From assembly GCF_008107725.1 (NCBI RefSeq), contig NZ_VIRN01000061.1, positions 310,001 through 374,000 of the forward strand: a stretch of DNA of 64,000 nt. The letters are read 5' to 3'. Made by a program: the position numbers and the translations under genes. This document shows, one piece after another, positions 1-8,524 of this stretch (its first letter is position 1; every line of letters starts with the position of its first letter). This DNA is from Marinobacter sp. BW6 (GTDB lineage Bacteria > Pseudomonadota > Gammaproteobacteria > Pseudomonadales > Oleiphilaceae). The notes beneath the pieces are model-generated. The model searched no databases and was not told the DNA's origin. It was given only the letters and a program-made list of their open reading frames with translations.

Positions 1-77
1 GCCAGGTGAAGCACAATGCCCCGGCCGATGCCTTTGGCGCCGCCGGTTATCAATGCGACGCGATCGGTTTGATTCAA
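1..77 (-). CDS. SDR family oxidoreductase, N-terminal fragment (cut by window edge)
   Basis: Only the first 25 or so codons are present; the rest lies left of the window. Reading on the minus strand from a TTG codon at 77-75 gives a protein beginning MNQTDRVALITGGAKGIG, which carries the TGxxxGxG nucleotide-binding turn of classical short-chain dehydrogenases (NAD(P)-dependent oxidoreductases). A GGAGG ribosome binding site lies at 83-87, five bases before the TTG, which decides the start. The next gene on the same strand (108-800) is also an SDR, so the two probably form a tandem pair. The substrate cannot be told from this fragment. Confidence 0.75.
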   Translation of the reverse strand, partial: MNQTDRVALITGGAKGIGRGIVLHL

Positions 78-107
78 AACAACCTCCGTTATGGCCGAAT
101 GGACGGC

Positions 108-800
108 TTACTCAACCTTGGGTGTGGGCCGGACAAGAATCTCGTTTACATCTACGTGTGCCGGCTGCGCCACGGCATACATGACCGCGTTGGCAATGTC
201 TTCCGGCTTGAGTGCATGCCCGGGACGCTCATCGAAGAAGGGCGTATCCACCATGCCCGGTTCGATCAGGGTAACGCGAATACCGGAGCCCCGAAGTTCC
301 TCACGGACACCGTAGCCAATGGCCGATACCGCCCACTTGGTTGCACTGTACATGGAGCCGGGAATGGTGGCACGGCCTGCCGCAGAGCCAGTGAGCAGCA
401 AGTGGCCCTTGCTCTCCCTCAGCGCTGGCATGCAGTGCTGAAGGGTAAGGCCGACACCATATATATTGGTAAGGATCATATCCTTCCAGACGTCCGGGTC
501 AGCGCCGCTGAATCCGCCCGGCTCACCACCGCGCCCGGCGTTAGCAAACACCGCATCGATTCGGCCGAAAGTTTTCAGGGCCTGGCCGACCATGTTCTTC
601 TGGTCATCACCGCTCTGAACGTCGCACTGAACCGTCAGTACCTTTTCTTCGCCACCCAGCTCCTGCTGAAGGCCTTTGAGTTTGTCTTCGGACCGTGCAG
701 CCAGTACCAGACGATACCCCTGTTTCGCTGCCGCTCGCGCTGTTTCCGCGCCAATACCTGATGACGCGCCGGTAATCAGCATTACAGGTTGATCTGCCAT
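108..800 (-). CDS. SDR family NAD(P)-dependent oxidoreductase
   Basis: A 230-residue classical short-chain dehydrogenase. The TGASSGIG cofactor turn is at residues 10-17, the NAG motif (NAGRG) near residue 89, and the YSATK catalytic Tyr/Lys pair near residue 150. The frame is open further upstream, but the ATG at 800 is preceded by an AGGAGAAA ribosome binding site and starts right before the Rossmann fold, so it is preferred. It lies 30 bases upstream of another SDR on the same strand, and the two are probably co-transcribed. Residues in the substrate loop do not point to a particular substrate. Confidence 0.9.
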   Translation of the reverse strand: MADQPVMLITGASSGIGAETARAAAKQGYRLVLAARSEDKLKGLQQELGGEEKVLTVQCDVQSGDDQKNMVGQALKTFGRIDAVFANAGRGGEPGGFSGADPDVWKDMILTNIYGVGLTLQHCMPALRESKGHLLLTGSAAGRATIPGSMYSATKWAVSAIGYGVREELRGSGIRVTLIEPGMVDTPFFDERPGHALKPEDIANAVMYAVAQPAHVDVNEILVRPTPKVE

Positions 801-866
801 AGGATTTTTCTCCTGTTGCTTGGAAAGTGTGGTTAGGGCTACGCCCGCTGACAACAGATCGATCAG

Positions 867-1193
867 TCAGTAGATCTGCAGCAGGATAAGAGCGACGATG
901 GCCAGGGCCAACAGAAACCAGCGGGCGTAGTGGTCGGGGCGGTCCTCGTGGTCGCTGGCAGCGCGGCTAAAACTGCTGCCTGAAGTCTGCTCATATTCGG
1001 AGACCAGTTGCCGCGCCCGGTAGAGATCCTCATCATCGACATGCACGTTGCTGAAGCCCGCGGCACCGATCTCGCCCATAGCACCCTGGAGGTAATGGCC
1101 TCCGACATGGGCTTCAATACCGTTGGCTTCCAACAGACCAGCCACAATGTGGGCTTCGGTTATGTCTTTGGCCCGATAGGCAATTTGCAACAC
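867..1193 (-). CDS. DUF2007-type putative signal-transducing protein with C-terminal membrane anchor
   Basis: A 108-residue protein. The N-terminal ~70 residues (LQIAYRAKDITEAHIVAGLLE...) look like the DUF2007 fold, a small ferredoxin-like domain of unknown role that resembles PII-like signalling proteins. The C-terminus (about residues 90-108, WFLLALAIVALILLQIY) is one predicted membrane helix, so the domain would face the cytoplasm. The start is GTG at 1193 with AAGGAG just upstream; the adjacent TTG at 1190 is the alternative. It lies upstream of the SDR at 108-800 but is separated from it by 66 bases. The function is unknown. Confidence 0.75.
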   Translation of the reverse strand: MLQIAYRAKDITEAHIVAGLLEANGIEAHVGGHYLQGAMGEIGAAGFSNVHVDDEDLYRARQLVSEYEQTSGSSFSRAASDHEDRPDHYARWFLLALAIVALILLQIY

Positions 1194-1299
1194 GCGACTC
1201 CTTCTGTGACCGTTCCGGGCAGAACCGGGACAAATCTGCGAGTATCATCTGAAGGATAGTTCGACCTGCCCGGTGGGGCCACTAACATACGGATCGACC

Positions 1300-2370
1300 A
1301 TGCTCTGGATTATTCTTGCCATCATCGTGTTCATTGTTGCCGCAACCCTGCTTCTGTTCCGGCTTGAGGATCTGTCTCATCTGGACCGGGATGATTACCC
1401 GGTAAAAGACGCAACACCGAGCGAGGCCAACCGGGAAGTGCTGGGTCGCATTCGCGAACTGGGACAATCCTCGAAAGGCCTGCGCGGCAAGGCGCGGCTG
1501 ATGGCGCTGCGAAAACACATGGACGGACTCAGTGAAGGCATTGAACTGACCTCGGAACTGCGGCATTGCGAGTCACCCCGCGGTGAATGGGTCCTCGCTC
1601 CCGGCTGCGATACCCGCCGCCGCATTCTGTACATTCATGGCGGCGCCTGGGCGGCTGGCAGCCCAAGAAGCCATCGGGCGATTACCGACCGTTTATCACA
1701 AATAACCAGAGCGGCCGTGTTCGCGGTGGACTACAGGTTGATGCCGGAAAACCGGTTTATGGACGGCGTCCGGGATTGCCGGCAAGCCTATACCTGGCTT
1801 CTCAAACATGGCCCCAAGGGTGCCGAGCCGGCTGATTTCATGGTGGTCGCGGGGGATTCTGCCGGCGGCAGTCACACTCTGGGATTGGTCGCCTGGATTC
1901 GGGATAACGGCCTGCGCCAGGCTGACGCCGCCATCGCTTTTTCGCCTTCCACCGATCTGACCCTCACCGCGCCGAGCAACCGCAACAACATCGGTACCGA
2001 CCCCCTGCTCGGACCTGTGTTCGGCGGCTTGTCGAAAATCCCCCTGCCGGTCATATGGTGGGCCACTCTCGCGGCATTCCGTGTCTCACCCACCAGCCCT
2101 GTCGCCTCGCCATTACGCGGGAACCTGAAGGATCTGCCCCCAACGCTGATCCAGGCCAGCGACACCGAGATGCTGCTGGACAACGCCCGGCGTTACGCGG
2201 CACGAGCCGAAGCAGCAGGCTCTCCGGTTACCCTGCACACCTGGCCGGGCATGGTGCACGTATGGCAGATATTCGTGCCGCTGCTTCCCGAAGCGGAAGC
2301 GGCTTTCGAAGACATCAGGGGCTTCCTGGAGCAACTGGAGTCCCAGGGCGGCGCACAGGCTTCGGCTTAA
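1300..2370 (+). CDS. Alpha/beta hydrolase of the hormone-sensitive lipase family
   Basis: A 356-residue probable esterase or lipase. An N-terminal hydrophobic helix (residues 1-20) suggests membrane anchoring. The HGGAW oxyanion-hole motif lies near residue 113, the nucleophile elbow GDSAGG near 186, the acidic residue in SDTEML near 288 and the catalytic His in MVHVW near 318. These are the hallmarks of the HSL (family IV) carboxylesterases. The frame opens at a GTG at 1273, but the ATG at 1300 starts directly at the hydrophobic segment and is preferred. The stop overlaps the convergent arfB stop by 4 bases. The natural substrate is unknown. Confidence 0.85.
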   Translation: MLWIILAIIVFIVAATLLLFRLEDLSHLDRDDYPVKDATPSEANREVLGRIRELGQSSKGLRGKARLMALRKHMDGLSEGIELTSELRHCESPRGEWVLAPGCDTRRRILYIHGGAWAAGSPRSHRAITDRLSQITRAAVFAVDYRLMPENRFMDGVRDCRQAYTWLLKHGPKGAEPADFMVVAGDSAGGSHTLGLVAWIRDNGLRQADAAIAFSPSTDLTLTAPSNRNNIGTDPLLGPVFGGLSKIPLPVIWWATLAAFRVSPTSPVASPLRGNLKDLPPTLIQASDTEMLLDNARRYAARAEAAGSPVTLHTWPGMVHVWQIFVPLLPEAEAAFEDIRGFLEQLESQGGAQASA

Positions 2371-2780
2371 ACCTGGACCTTTCCCCGCAACGCCTTGGTT
2401 TTACCCTTTTTGGTTTTCTTGTCCACACGCTTGCGCTGTGAGGAGCGGGTCGGTTTGGTGGGACGACGAGCCTTGCGGGGTTTTACGGCCTCCTGGATCA
2501 GCTCTTTCAGCCGCTCCAGCGCATCTTCCTTGTTCAATTCCAGAGTTCGGAAGGATTGCGCCTTGATGATCAGCACGCCCTCCTTGCTGATGCGCTGGTC
2601 ATTGAGGGACATCAGCCGTTCCTTGTAGAAAGGCGGTAACGAGGAGTGAGGGATATCGAAGCGCAGGTGCACAGCGGAGGCGACTTTATTGACGTTCTGG
2701 CCACCGGCACCCTGGGCCCGGATCTGGGTGATTTCGATCTCCCAGTCGGCAAGTTCAACAGCGTTGGATAGTTTCAGCAT
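2367..2780 (-). CDS. arfB: Alternative ribosome-rescue peptidyl-tRNA hydrolase ArfB
   Basis: A 137-residue protein, close to the ~140 residues usual for ArfB (YaeJ). The catalytic GGQ motif is at residues 26-28 in the context QGAGGQNVNK, as in class I release factors, but there are no codon-recognition domains. The C-terminal ~35 residues are very rich in Lys/Arg (KPRKARRPTKP...), the tail that enters the empty mRNA channel of a stalled ribosome. ArfB hydrolyses peptidyl-tRNA on non-stop ribosomes without needing a stop codon. It stands alone, convergent with the upstream hydrolase and divergent from the HMCES-type gene. Confidence 0.93.
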   Translation of the reverse strand: MLKLSNAVELADWEIEITQIRAQGAGGQNVNKVASAVHLRFDIPHSSLPPFYKERLMSLNDQRISKEGVLIIKAQSFRTLELNKEDALERLKELIQEAVKPRKARRPTKPTRSSQRKRVDKKTKKGKTKALRGKVQV

Positions 2781-2852
2781 CTGCTAAGGTTAACAGAATA
2801 CAGAACCGTAGGCTTTCAGCACCGGGATTTGCGCGAGGAACAACCAGTTACC

Positions 2853-3530
2853 ATGTGCGGACGATTCACCTTTTATACCCCACCTGACACCCTGATCCTC
2901 GAGTTTTTTCCTGAGGGCATGGAGGTGGACGGGCATTTTGATCCCAGCTACAACATCCCTCCAGGTGTCGGCATCCCCATGATCCGGACGAGCATGAACG
3001 GCAGCCTGATCATGGCGCACTCCCACTGGGGGTTCCGGCCGGCCTGGGCGGATCAGAAAGCGCCGGCACCGATCAATGCCCGTGCAGAAACAGCAGCCAC
3101 ATCAAAATACTTCCGGGACGCCTTTGCCCACCATCGCTGCCTCATTCCTGCCAATGGCTGGTACGAATGGCAGCAGACGGAACACGGCAAGGAACCTCAC
3201 TACATAACGCCAACGGATTCCGGGAAGTATCCGGCGATTTTCTTCGCCGGCCTCTGGACCCCCAGGGAAGGTGATGAAACCACGGCTTGCACTATCATCA
3301 CCGAACCGGCCAGTGCGCACCTGAAACATATCCACGAACGCCAGCCTGTTGTGCTTGATCCAACCTGCCTGAGGGACTGGCTGAATCCGGAAATCACCGA
3401 CCGGACACAGTTGCGGTCGGTGACCCATCGTCTGGATCCTGAACAGCTGAAAGCCATTCCGGTTTCCGCGGAAGTGAATAACCCGAGGCACAACACGCCG
3501 GACCTGATTCTGGAGGCTTCACGCCTGTAG
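2853..3530 (+). CDS. SOS response-associated peptidase (HMCES/YedK family)
   Basis: A 225-residue protein beginning MCGRF, so removal of Met exposes the catalytic Cys2 that crosslinks to abasic sites in single-stranded DNA. Further family marks are NARAET (the Asn and Arg), HRCLIPANGWYEW (catalytic Glu) and the HERQP region (His). These proteins shield abasic sites at replication forks by forming a thiazolidine DNA-protein crosslink. The frame is open to 2829, but the ATG at 2853 is required for a functional Cys2. It stands alone, and I see no convincing LexA box just upstream. Confidence 0.92.
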   Translation: MCGRFTFYTPPDTLILEFFPEGMEVDGHFDPSYNIPPGVGIPMIRTSMNGSLIMAHSHWGFRPAWADQKAPAPINARAETAATSKYFRDAFAHHRCLIPANGWYEWQQTEHGKEPHYITPTDSGKYPAIFFAGLWTPREGDETTACTIITEPASAHLKHIHERQPVVLDPTCLRDWLNPEITDRTQLRSVTHRLDPEQLKAIPVSAEVNNPRHNTPDLILEASRL

Positions 3531-3607
3531 TAGTCGGTTAATACCCGCCTCACCATCGTCGCTGCTACTGTTTCCAGACCTGGCAAGACAATCACAAGGA
3601 GACAGCC

Positions 3608-4177
3608 ATGAGCGGGAAGAAGATTCTGATGATCACCGGTGACTTCACCGAAGATTACGAAACCATGGTGCCGTTCCAGGCACTGCAGGCCGTTGGACAC
3701 ACGGTTCACGCTGTATGCCCCGACAAGAAAGCCGGCGACACGGTTGCCACAGCCATTCATGATTTCGAGGGTGACCAGACCTACACCGAAAAACCGGGGC
3801 ACCGGTTCACCCTGAACGCGGATTTTGACGGGCTGGACCCGGCAAACTACGACGCGCTGGTAGTGCCCGGCGGCCGCGCGCCCGAGTACCTGCGACTTAA
3901 CAAGGATGTACAGAATCTGGTTCGCCACTTCTTCGAAACCAACAAGCCGGTGGCGGCGATCTGCCACGGCGCCCAACTGTTGGCCGCAGCGGGAGTTCTG
4001 GAGGGGCGCAAATGCTCGGCCTATCCGGCCTGCCAGCCGGAGGTGGAACTGGCCGGCGGTACGTTCGCCGGTATCGAGGTTGATCAGGCGGTCACCGATG
4101 CTAATCTGGTAACAGCGCCTGCGTGGCCTGCGCATCCGGCCTGGCTGGCGCAGTTTTTCAAGCTGCTGGATCAGTAA
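3608..4177 (+). CDS. DJ-1/PfpI family protein
   Basis: A 189-residue class I glutamine amidotransferase-like protein of the DJ-1/PfpI superfamily. The nucleophile elbow AICHGAQ places the reactive Cys near residue 119. A conserved glycine pair ([10 protein letters not shown]) near residue 80 precedes it. Members are proteases, glyoxalases/deglycases or chaperones, and the sequence alone does not choose between them. An AAGGAGA ribosome binding site lies a few bases before the ATG. The gene is followed 50 bases later by a ribbon-helix-helix protein on the same strand, so the two may be co-transcribed. Confidence 0.88.
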   Translation: MSGKKILMITGDFTEDYETMVPFQALQAVGHTVHAVCPDKKAGDTVATAIHDFEGDQTYTEKPGHRFTLNADFDGLDPANYDALVVPGGRAPEYLRLNKDVQNLVRHFFETNKPVAAICHGAQLLAAAGVLEGRKCSAYPACQPEVELAGGTFAGIEVDQAVTDANLVTAPAWPAHPAWLAQFFKLLDQ

Positions 4178-4227
4178 TGCACCAGGGGCCGGCCCTCCGG
4201 CCCCGTAACGCTCTCAGGGAGGCCCGC

Positions 4228-4608
4228 ATGTGCAAGCTCTTCATTAACGCCGATCCGGAGCTTTGGGTCAGCCGGACCCACTCCCTGCGAATTGATGGCA
4301 TGGTGACCAGTGTGCGAATGGAAAACGCCTTCTGGCAGGTACTGGCAGAGCTGGCAGAACGGGATGGCATGAACCTGCCCCAGATGATCACCCGGCTTTA
4401 CCACGAATCCATTGATGCCGGCCACGACCTCGGCAACTTCACGTCCTTCCTTCGAGTTTGTGCGCTCCGCTATCTTGAGCTCCAGCTGAGCGGCGACGTT
4501 CCCCGGGATACCCGGGTTCCAATTGCCTCGCTTGATGCAGACCGCATCCTTGCCAGCCCATCCGGTGAGCCGGCAACACCAGAGGTGGTAACCAAAGCCA
4601 GGCACTGA
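4228..4608 (+). CDS. Ribbon-helix-helix domain protein
   Basis: A 126-residue protein starting MCKLFINADPELW. The segment RTHSLRIDGMVTSVRMENAFWQVL matches the RHH_4 family, in which a beta strand followed by two helices forms a dimeric DNA-binding unit. The C-terminal third looks disordered. The ATG at 4228 has AGGGAGG at 4216-4222; the longer open frame upstream overlaps the DJ-1 gene and lacks a good ribosome binding site. RHH_4 proteins sit near many different genes and their targets are mostly unknown. Here the closest neighbour is the DJ-1-like gene. Confidence 0.75.
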   Translation: MCKLFINADPELWVSRTHSLRIDGMVTSVRMENAFWQVLAELAERDGMNLPQMITRLYHESIDAGHDLGNFTSFLRVCALRYLELQLSGDVPRDTRVPIASLDADRILASPSGEPATPEVVTKARH

Positions 4609-4622
4609 TTTCGAGGGGCCTG

Positions 4623-5651
4623 TCAGCGCTGGCGTCCGTGGCCCGCCTGCTTTGCCTTGATATCCCGAGTGTCAGCGGTTTCTACAACCTCCTGCAGATT
4701 GCGCCTCGGAGCCGCCGGCAAATCTGTCGCCGGGTAACCCAGCCTGAGCAGAATCTGCGGGAAACCCGAGCGGCCGAGAAGGTGTTGGAGTTTCGGCCGA
4801 AGCACTGCAACCTGAATGGGCTGGTTCAGATAGGAAGCCTGCAGCCCCTGCCCCAGGGACCGGAGCAAAACCCGCTCCAGCGCCTGCCCGGCCTTCAGCC
4901 AGTCTTCTACGCCGTCCCCGGCCGTTCCCAGTGCAGCAATCACCGGTGATTCATCCGCCAGTTGCCGATCCTTGGCACCAACACCGTTCCCCATATCGAA
5001 AGTACGCACCACCAGCTGGGCCACGGGCGCGACCATACCGGGAACCGTCAAACCGTCGCCCTTGCGGCGGGGGTGCATCCAGGCGGCCAGCTCCCGTCGC
5101 CAGCTCGGGTTGGACCACTGGGCAGCGTCACCTTCTGCGACCAGCTCAGCCACCTGATGGCGGGCATGTTCCGATTCCAGAACCTGGAACCATGCCCCTT
5201 CGGTCTCTGCAGACCCCTCCAGGATATTCAGCACATCGGAGGGCACCTGTTTTGGCTCAAACCGCTTGCGATAGGTGCGTCGCCTGGCAATCGCCCGGAA
5301 CAGTTCGGTTTGCCGGTCCTCCGCCCCGGAGACCGGTGTAAACAAGACGTTCGCAAGCAGATCCTCGTCGTCCAGGTCCGGCAAAAGCAGGCATTCGGTA
5401 TTGAACCCTGCATGGGCGGCCGCAATCCGAAGATTAAACAGGGCACACCCGCAACTGATGGTCAGTTCCCGGTCGTCGGGGTCGTTGACCGGTAAGGCCC
5501 GTAGCCGGTCTGCAAACAGGGAAATCCCGTTGTCGCCCAGTTCAAAGCGCCAAGGCTGGGTATTGTGACTGGACGGTGCCAATGTTGCACTTTCGAGGAT
5601 GGCCGCAAGAGTGTCTCGCGGTATGGGGGTATTGCGTGTTCCTTCGCTCAT
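4623..5651 (-). CDS. Nitroreductase-fold (Acg-like) FMN protein
   Basis: A 342-residue protein. The N-terminus (ILESATLAPSSHNTQPWRF) is the FMN-binding start of the nitroreductase fold, and length and layout match the Acg-like group, which is longer than the ~200-residue classical nitroreductases. A second conserved block, RRRTYRKRF, lies near residue 130. Members may store FMN or reduce nitro or quinone compounds. It converges on the RHH gene, with 14 bases between the stops, and is divergent from the NlpC/P60 lipoprotein. Confidence 0.78.
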   Translation of the reverse strand: MSEGTRNTPIPRDTLAAILESATLAPSSHNTQPWRFELGDNGISLFADRLRALPVNDPDDRELTISCGCALFNLRIAAAHAGFNTECLLLPDLDDEDLLANVLFTPVSGAEDRQTELFRAIARRRTYRKRFEPKQVPSDVLNILEGSAETEGAWFQVLESEHARHQVAELVAEGDAAQWSNPSWRRELAAWMHPRRKGDGLTVPGMVAPVAQLVVRTFDMGNGVGAKDRQLADESPVIAALGTAGDGVEDWLKAGQALERVLLRSLGQGLQASYLNQPIQVAVLRPKLQHLLGRSGFPQILLRLGYPATDLPAAPRRNLQEVVETADTRDIKAKQAGHGRQR

Positions 5652-5825
5652 TTCAGCTCTCCCGAGAGGTCTCGTGACAGACTATTCCTGCGTAAGAGGA
5701 AAAGATAGCCGGCGACCACCCCTGGATGCGCTGAGCCGTATCAACAAAATCTCACGATCCGTAACCTGACAACAGCGAGCCCGACTATTACAGTGAAGGT
5801 TGGTGATACTTGCACGGGGCTTAGA

Positions 5826-6338
5826 ATGCGTTATTCCTTGCGGAACCTCTTATTTCTGGCGTTCCTGGCGCTTGCGCTGGGCGGCTGCGCCAGCAGTGGC
5901 AATCTGCAGCCGGATTCTTCCCCGGAGCTACAGCCGCTGCCCACTGAGGCCCCAAGGTCAGCGTCAGCTTCAGAAAAGGCACAAAAGCTCTGGCAGGTGT
6001 TCGAGCGCTACAGGGGCACGCCCTATGAGTATGGCGGCACATCCCCCAATGGCTTCGATTGCTCCGGATTCATTCTGACCGCCTACCGGGAAGGCCTGGG
6101 CAAACGATTGCCCCGAACCACAACGCAGATGCTTGCAAGCGGGGACGTTGTTCACCCGGGCGAAATCAAGCCGGGTGATGTGGTTTTCTTCCAGATTGGT
6201 GGCAAGGAGCAGCACGCCGGTATCTACATGGGCGGGGACCGTTTTATCCACGCTTCCTCGTCAACCGGCGTTACCTTGTCCTCGATCAGCGGCTATTACT
6301 GGAAGGGGCGCCTGACCCAGGCGCGCCGCTTTGACTGA
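5826..6338 (+). CDS. NlpC/P60 family lipoprotein, probable murein endopeptidase
   Basis: A 170-residue protein. It starts with a lipoprotein signal peptide, MRYSLRNLLFLAFLALALGGC, with lipobox LGGC. A Ser/Pro-rich linker follows, then an NlpC/P60 domain. The catalytic Cys is in NGFDCSGF near residue 79, His in QHAGIYMG near 129, and a further His in FIHASS near 141. The family cleaves peptide stems of peptidoglycan (for example Spr/MepS), here probably from an outer-membrane anchor. The frame is open from a GTG at 5793, but the ATG at 5826 gives a normal signal peptide. Confidence 0.88.
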   Translation: MRYSLRNLLFLAFLALALGGCASSGNLQPDSSPELQPLPTEAPRSASASEKAQKLWQVFERYRGTPYEYGGTSPNGFDCSGFILTAYREGLGKRLPRTTTQMLASGDVVHPGEIKPGDVVFFQIGGKEQHAGIYMGGDRFIHASSSTGVTLSSISGYYWKGRLTQARRFD

Positions 6339-6358
6339 GACCAACAGGTCGCTCTGAC

Positions 6359-6832
6359 TCAGCCTTTTTTCCGGCGCACGTAAAGAACTTTGTGCACTCG
6401 AGCCACAAGTTCGCCGGATTCATCAACAATCTCTACGTCCCATTCGGGCAGCATTTTATCTCCGTCCGCCGTAGCGGTCCGGATTTCGTCTAACCGCTCA
6501 TCGGTCAATTCAAAACGGGCCATCACCTTGCCTTTGCCGGGGCGGATAAAGTCGATACTCGCGGATTTATCCCACACGATATAGTCGGTGCCCAGGCGCC
6601 GCATCAGCAGCAGCATGTACATGGGATCGACCATGCTATAGAGCGAGCCGCCAAAGTGAGTACCCACGTAATTGGTGTTATACCAGTGCTGGCCCATTTC
6701 CACCCGGGCCGAGCTGAAGTCTTCTGCGATATCGGTTACCCGGATACCCGCTCCGAGATAGGGTGCAAAGGTAGACAGGAAACGGCGCATGGCCCCGGCA
6801 CTGGCAAACCAGCGGCGTACAGTGGCGTTCAT
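6359..6832 (-). CDS. DUF4442 hot-dog fold protein, possible thioesterase
   Basis: A 157-residue protein matching the DUF4442 group of hot-dog-fold proteins, related to PaaI-like acyl-CoA thioesterases. Characteristic text is NYVGTHFGGSLYSMVDPMYMLLLM, where the GTHFG segment corresponds to the active-site helix region, and DFIRPGKGKV. A TTG immediately precedes the chosen ATG at 6832; GAGG upstream fits the ATG. The substrate is unknown. It converges on the NlpC/P60 gene, with 20 bases between the stops. Confidence 0.78.
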   Translation of the reverse strand: MNATVRRWFASAGAMRRFLSTFAPYLGAGIRVTDIAEDFSSARVEMGQHWYNTNYVGTHFGGSLYSMVDPMYMLLLMRRLGTDYIVWDKSASIDFIRPGKGKVMARFELTDERLDEIRTATADGDKMLPEWDVEIVDESGELVARVHKVLYVRRKKG

Positions 6833-6932
6833 CAAACATCCTCGGTCGTAGAAATGACTGCAAATTTTGATAGCACACTATCTTGCTACCCGGCGCGCAC
6901 TGATGAAAGAAATTCATACGAGCGTTTGAATA

Positions 6933-7538
6933 TTACAGACCACTGAACGTGAGGTGTAGGGCGATAGCCGCCATCATAACGCCAATGACACCGTCGATAA
7001 TCCGCCAGGCCAGCGGCCGGGAGAGGATGGGCGCCAGCGCCGAGCCGCCCCAGGCAAGCAGACCGAACCAGAGAATCGAGGCACTGCTTGCACCGGCCAC
7101 AAAGGTTGTCGCGTCCTCTTGCTGGGCTCCGACAGCCGGGATCAACAGCAGCGTATCCAGATAGACCTGCGGATTGAGCAGGGTGACCGCCAGTGTCGTG
7201 AACACCACGGCTTTAAGGCTTCGTTTCGTTACCTCACCCGCTTCAAGAGCCGCCCTGCCGCGGCTGGCGCGGACAAAGGACTGGATCGCAAGCCAGCCCA
7301 GGAAGGCCACCCCGAGCCAGCGGAGAACCTGCAACGCCTCAGGCATGGCCATCAGGGCGGCACTGATGCCGAACATGCCCAGGGTAAAGAGGGTGACATC
7401 CGCCACAATGCACAGCCCGGCTGACCACCAATGATGTTCCCGGCGGATTGCCTGGCTCAGCAGATAGGCGTTTTGCGCACCGATTGCCACGATGATGCCG
7501 CCACACACTATCAATCCGGTCAGGTAACTCTCAAGCAC
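6933..7538 (-). CDS. argO: LysE/ArgO family amino acid exporter
   Basis: A 201-residue, six-helix inner-membrane protein. The N-terminal GAQNAYLLSQAI and the internal LNPQVYLDT are signatures of the LysE/ArgO exporters, which export L-arginine and, in some members, lysine. It is divergent from an ArgP-type LysR regulator (7627), the standard arrangement in which ArgP activates argO in response to arginine. The symbol is assigned from family plus context; the exported amino acid has not been proved here. Confidence 0.88.
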   Translation of the reverse strand: MLESYLTGLIVCGGIIVAIGAQNAYLLSQAIRREHHWWSAGLCIVADVTLFTLGMFGISAALMAMPEALQVLRWLGVAFLGWLAIQSFVRASRGRAALEAGEVTKRSLKAVVFTTLAVTLLNPQVYLDTLLLIPAVGAQQEDATTFVAGASSASILWFGLLAWGGSALAPILSRPLAWRIIDGVIGVMMAAIALHLTFSGL

Positions 7539-7626
7539 GTTGGTCTCTCCTCAATGAATAACGCAAGGTTACCGCCTTCCATCTATACTTGAAATTCATA
7601 CTCATAATGCTGCATCAGTTTTACTT

Positions 7627-8508
7627 ATGATTGATTATAAATTGCTTGAAGCGCTTGCGACGGTTATTGAGTGCGGAGGGTTCGAACGCGCCGGCCTGGC
7701 TCTCGGGCTGAGCCAGTCAGCCATTTCCCAGCGCATTCGCACCCTTGAAATCCGTCTCGGGCAACCTGTTCTGGTGCGCAGCCCGGCACTCAAGGCAACC
7801 CCGGCTGGCCAGCGGCTGCTCAACCACGTTCAGCAGGTGCAATTGCTGGAGCGAGATCTGACCAAGTCCATTCCGGCGCTCTCGGAACCCACGGCGAGAC
7901 TGCGCATCGCGCTGAATGCCGACAGCCTGGCCACCTGGTGGGCGGCCGCGGTAGGCAATTTCTGCGCGGAGGAAACCCTGCTGCTGGATCTTGTGGTCGA
8001 GGACCAGGACATTGGCCTTCGCAGGATGCGCGAAGGGGATGTGGCTGCCTGCCTGTGCAGCAGCTCCCAGCCTGTTGCTGGTGCCCGATGCGTGCCCATT
8101 GGCACCATGTCCTACATGCCACTGGCAACTCCGGACTATGTTCAACGCTATTTCGGGAAGGGCCTCAGCGAAACGAGCCTGCAGAATGCCCCGGCTATCG
8201 TTTTCGGGCCGAATGACCAGCTGCAACACCGGTTCCTGGCCCAGTGCGGCTACCACGGCACCTTCCCCCACCACCTTTGCCCTTCCTCCGAAGGTTTCGT
8301 AAAACTGGCGCTTGCCGGTATGGGCTACGGTATGATTCCGGAAATGCAGGCCCGCCCGGAGATTACTGCGGGACGGCTGGTGAGCATCGCGCCTGAACAA
8401 ACCCTGGAAGTGCAGCTATACTGGCACTTCTGGCGCCACGGCGGAGGCGTGATGGACCGCCTGACCAACGCTCTGCGATCTGCCGCCATGCTTCATTCAA
8501 GCGCCTGA
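7627..8508 (+). CDS. argP: LysR-type regulator ArgP (chromosome initiation inhibitor family)
   Basis: A 293-residue LysR-type transcription factor. The N-terminal winged helix (residues 1-60: DYKLLEALATVIECGGFERAGLALGLSQSAISQRI) is typical of ArgP/IciA, including the FERA segment. The rest is the effector-binding domain. It is divergently placed from argO with an 88-base shared promoter region, which argues that it senses basic amino acids and activates the exporter. No unusual truncation is seen. A gamma-glutamylcyclotransferase-like gene follows closely on the same strand. Confidence 0.9.
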   Translation: MIDYKLLEALATVIECGGFERAGLALGLSQSAISQRIRTLEIRLGQPVLVRSPALKATPAGQRLLNHVQQVQLLERDLTKSIPALSEPTARLRIALNADSLATWWAAAVGNFCAEETLLLDLVVEDQDIGLRRMREGDVAACLCSSSQPVAGARCVPIGTMSYMPLATPDYVQRYFGKGLSETSLQNAPAIVFGPNDQLQHRFLAQCGYHGTFPHHLCPSSEGFVKLALAGMGYGMIPEMQARPEITAGRLVSIAPEQTLEVQLYWHFWRHGGGVMDRLTNALRSAAMLHSSA

Positions 8509-8524
8509 ACAGAGGAGAACCAAG

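Noticed and set aside
6..761. Open reading frame of 251 codons on the plus strand opposite the SDR at 108-800
   Set aside because: It is antisense to a gene with clear SDR motifs and has no recognisable domain, no ribosome site and a codon pattern that mirrors the SDR.
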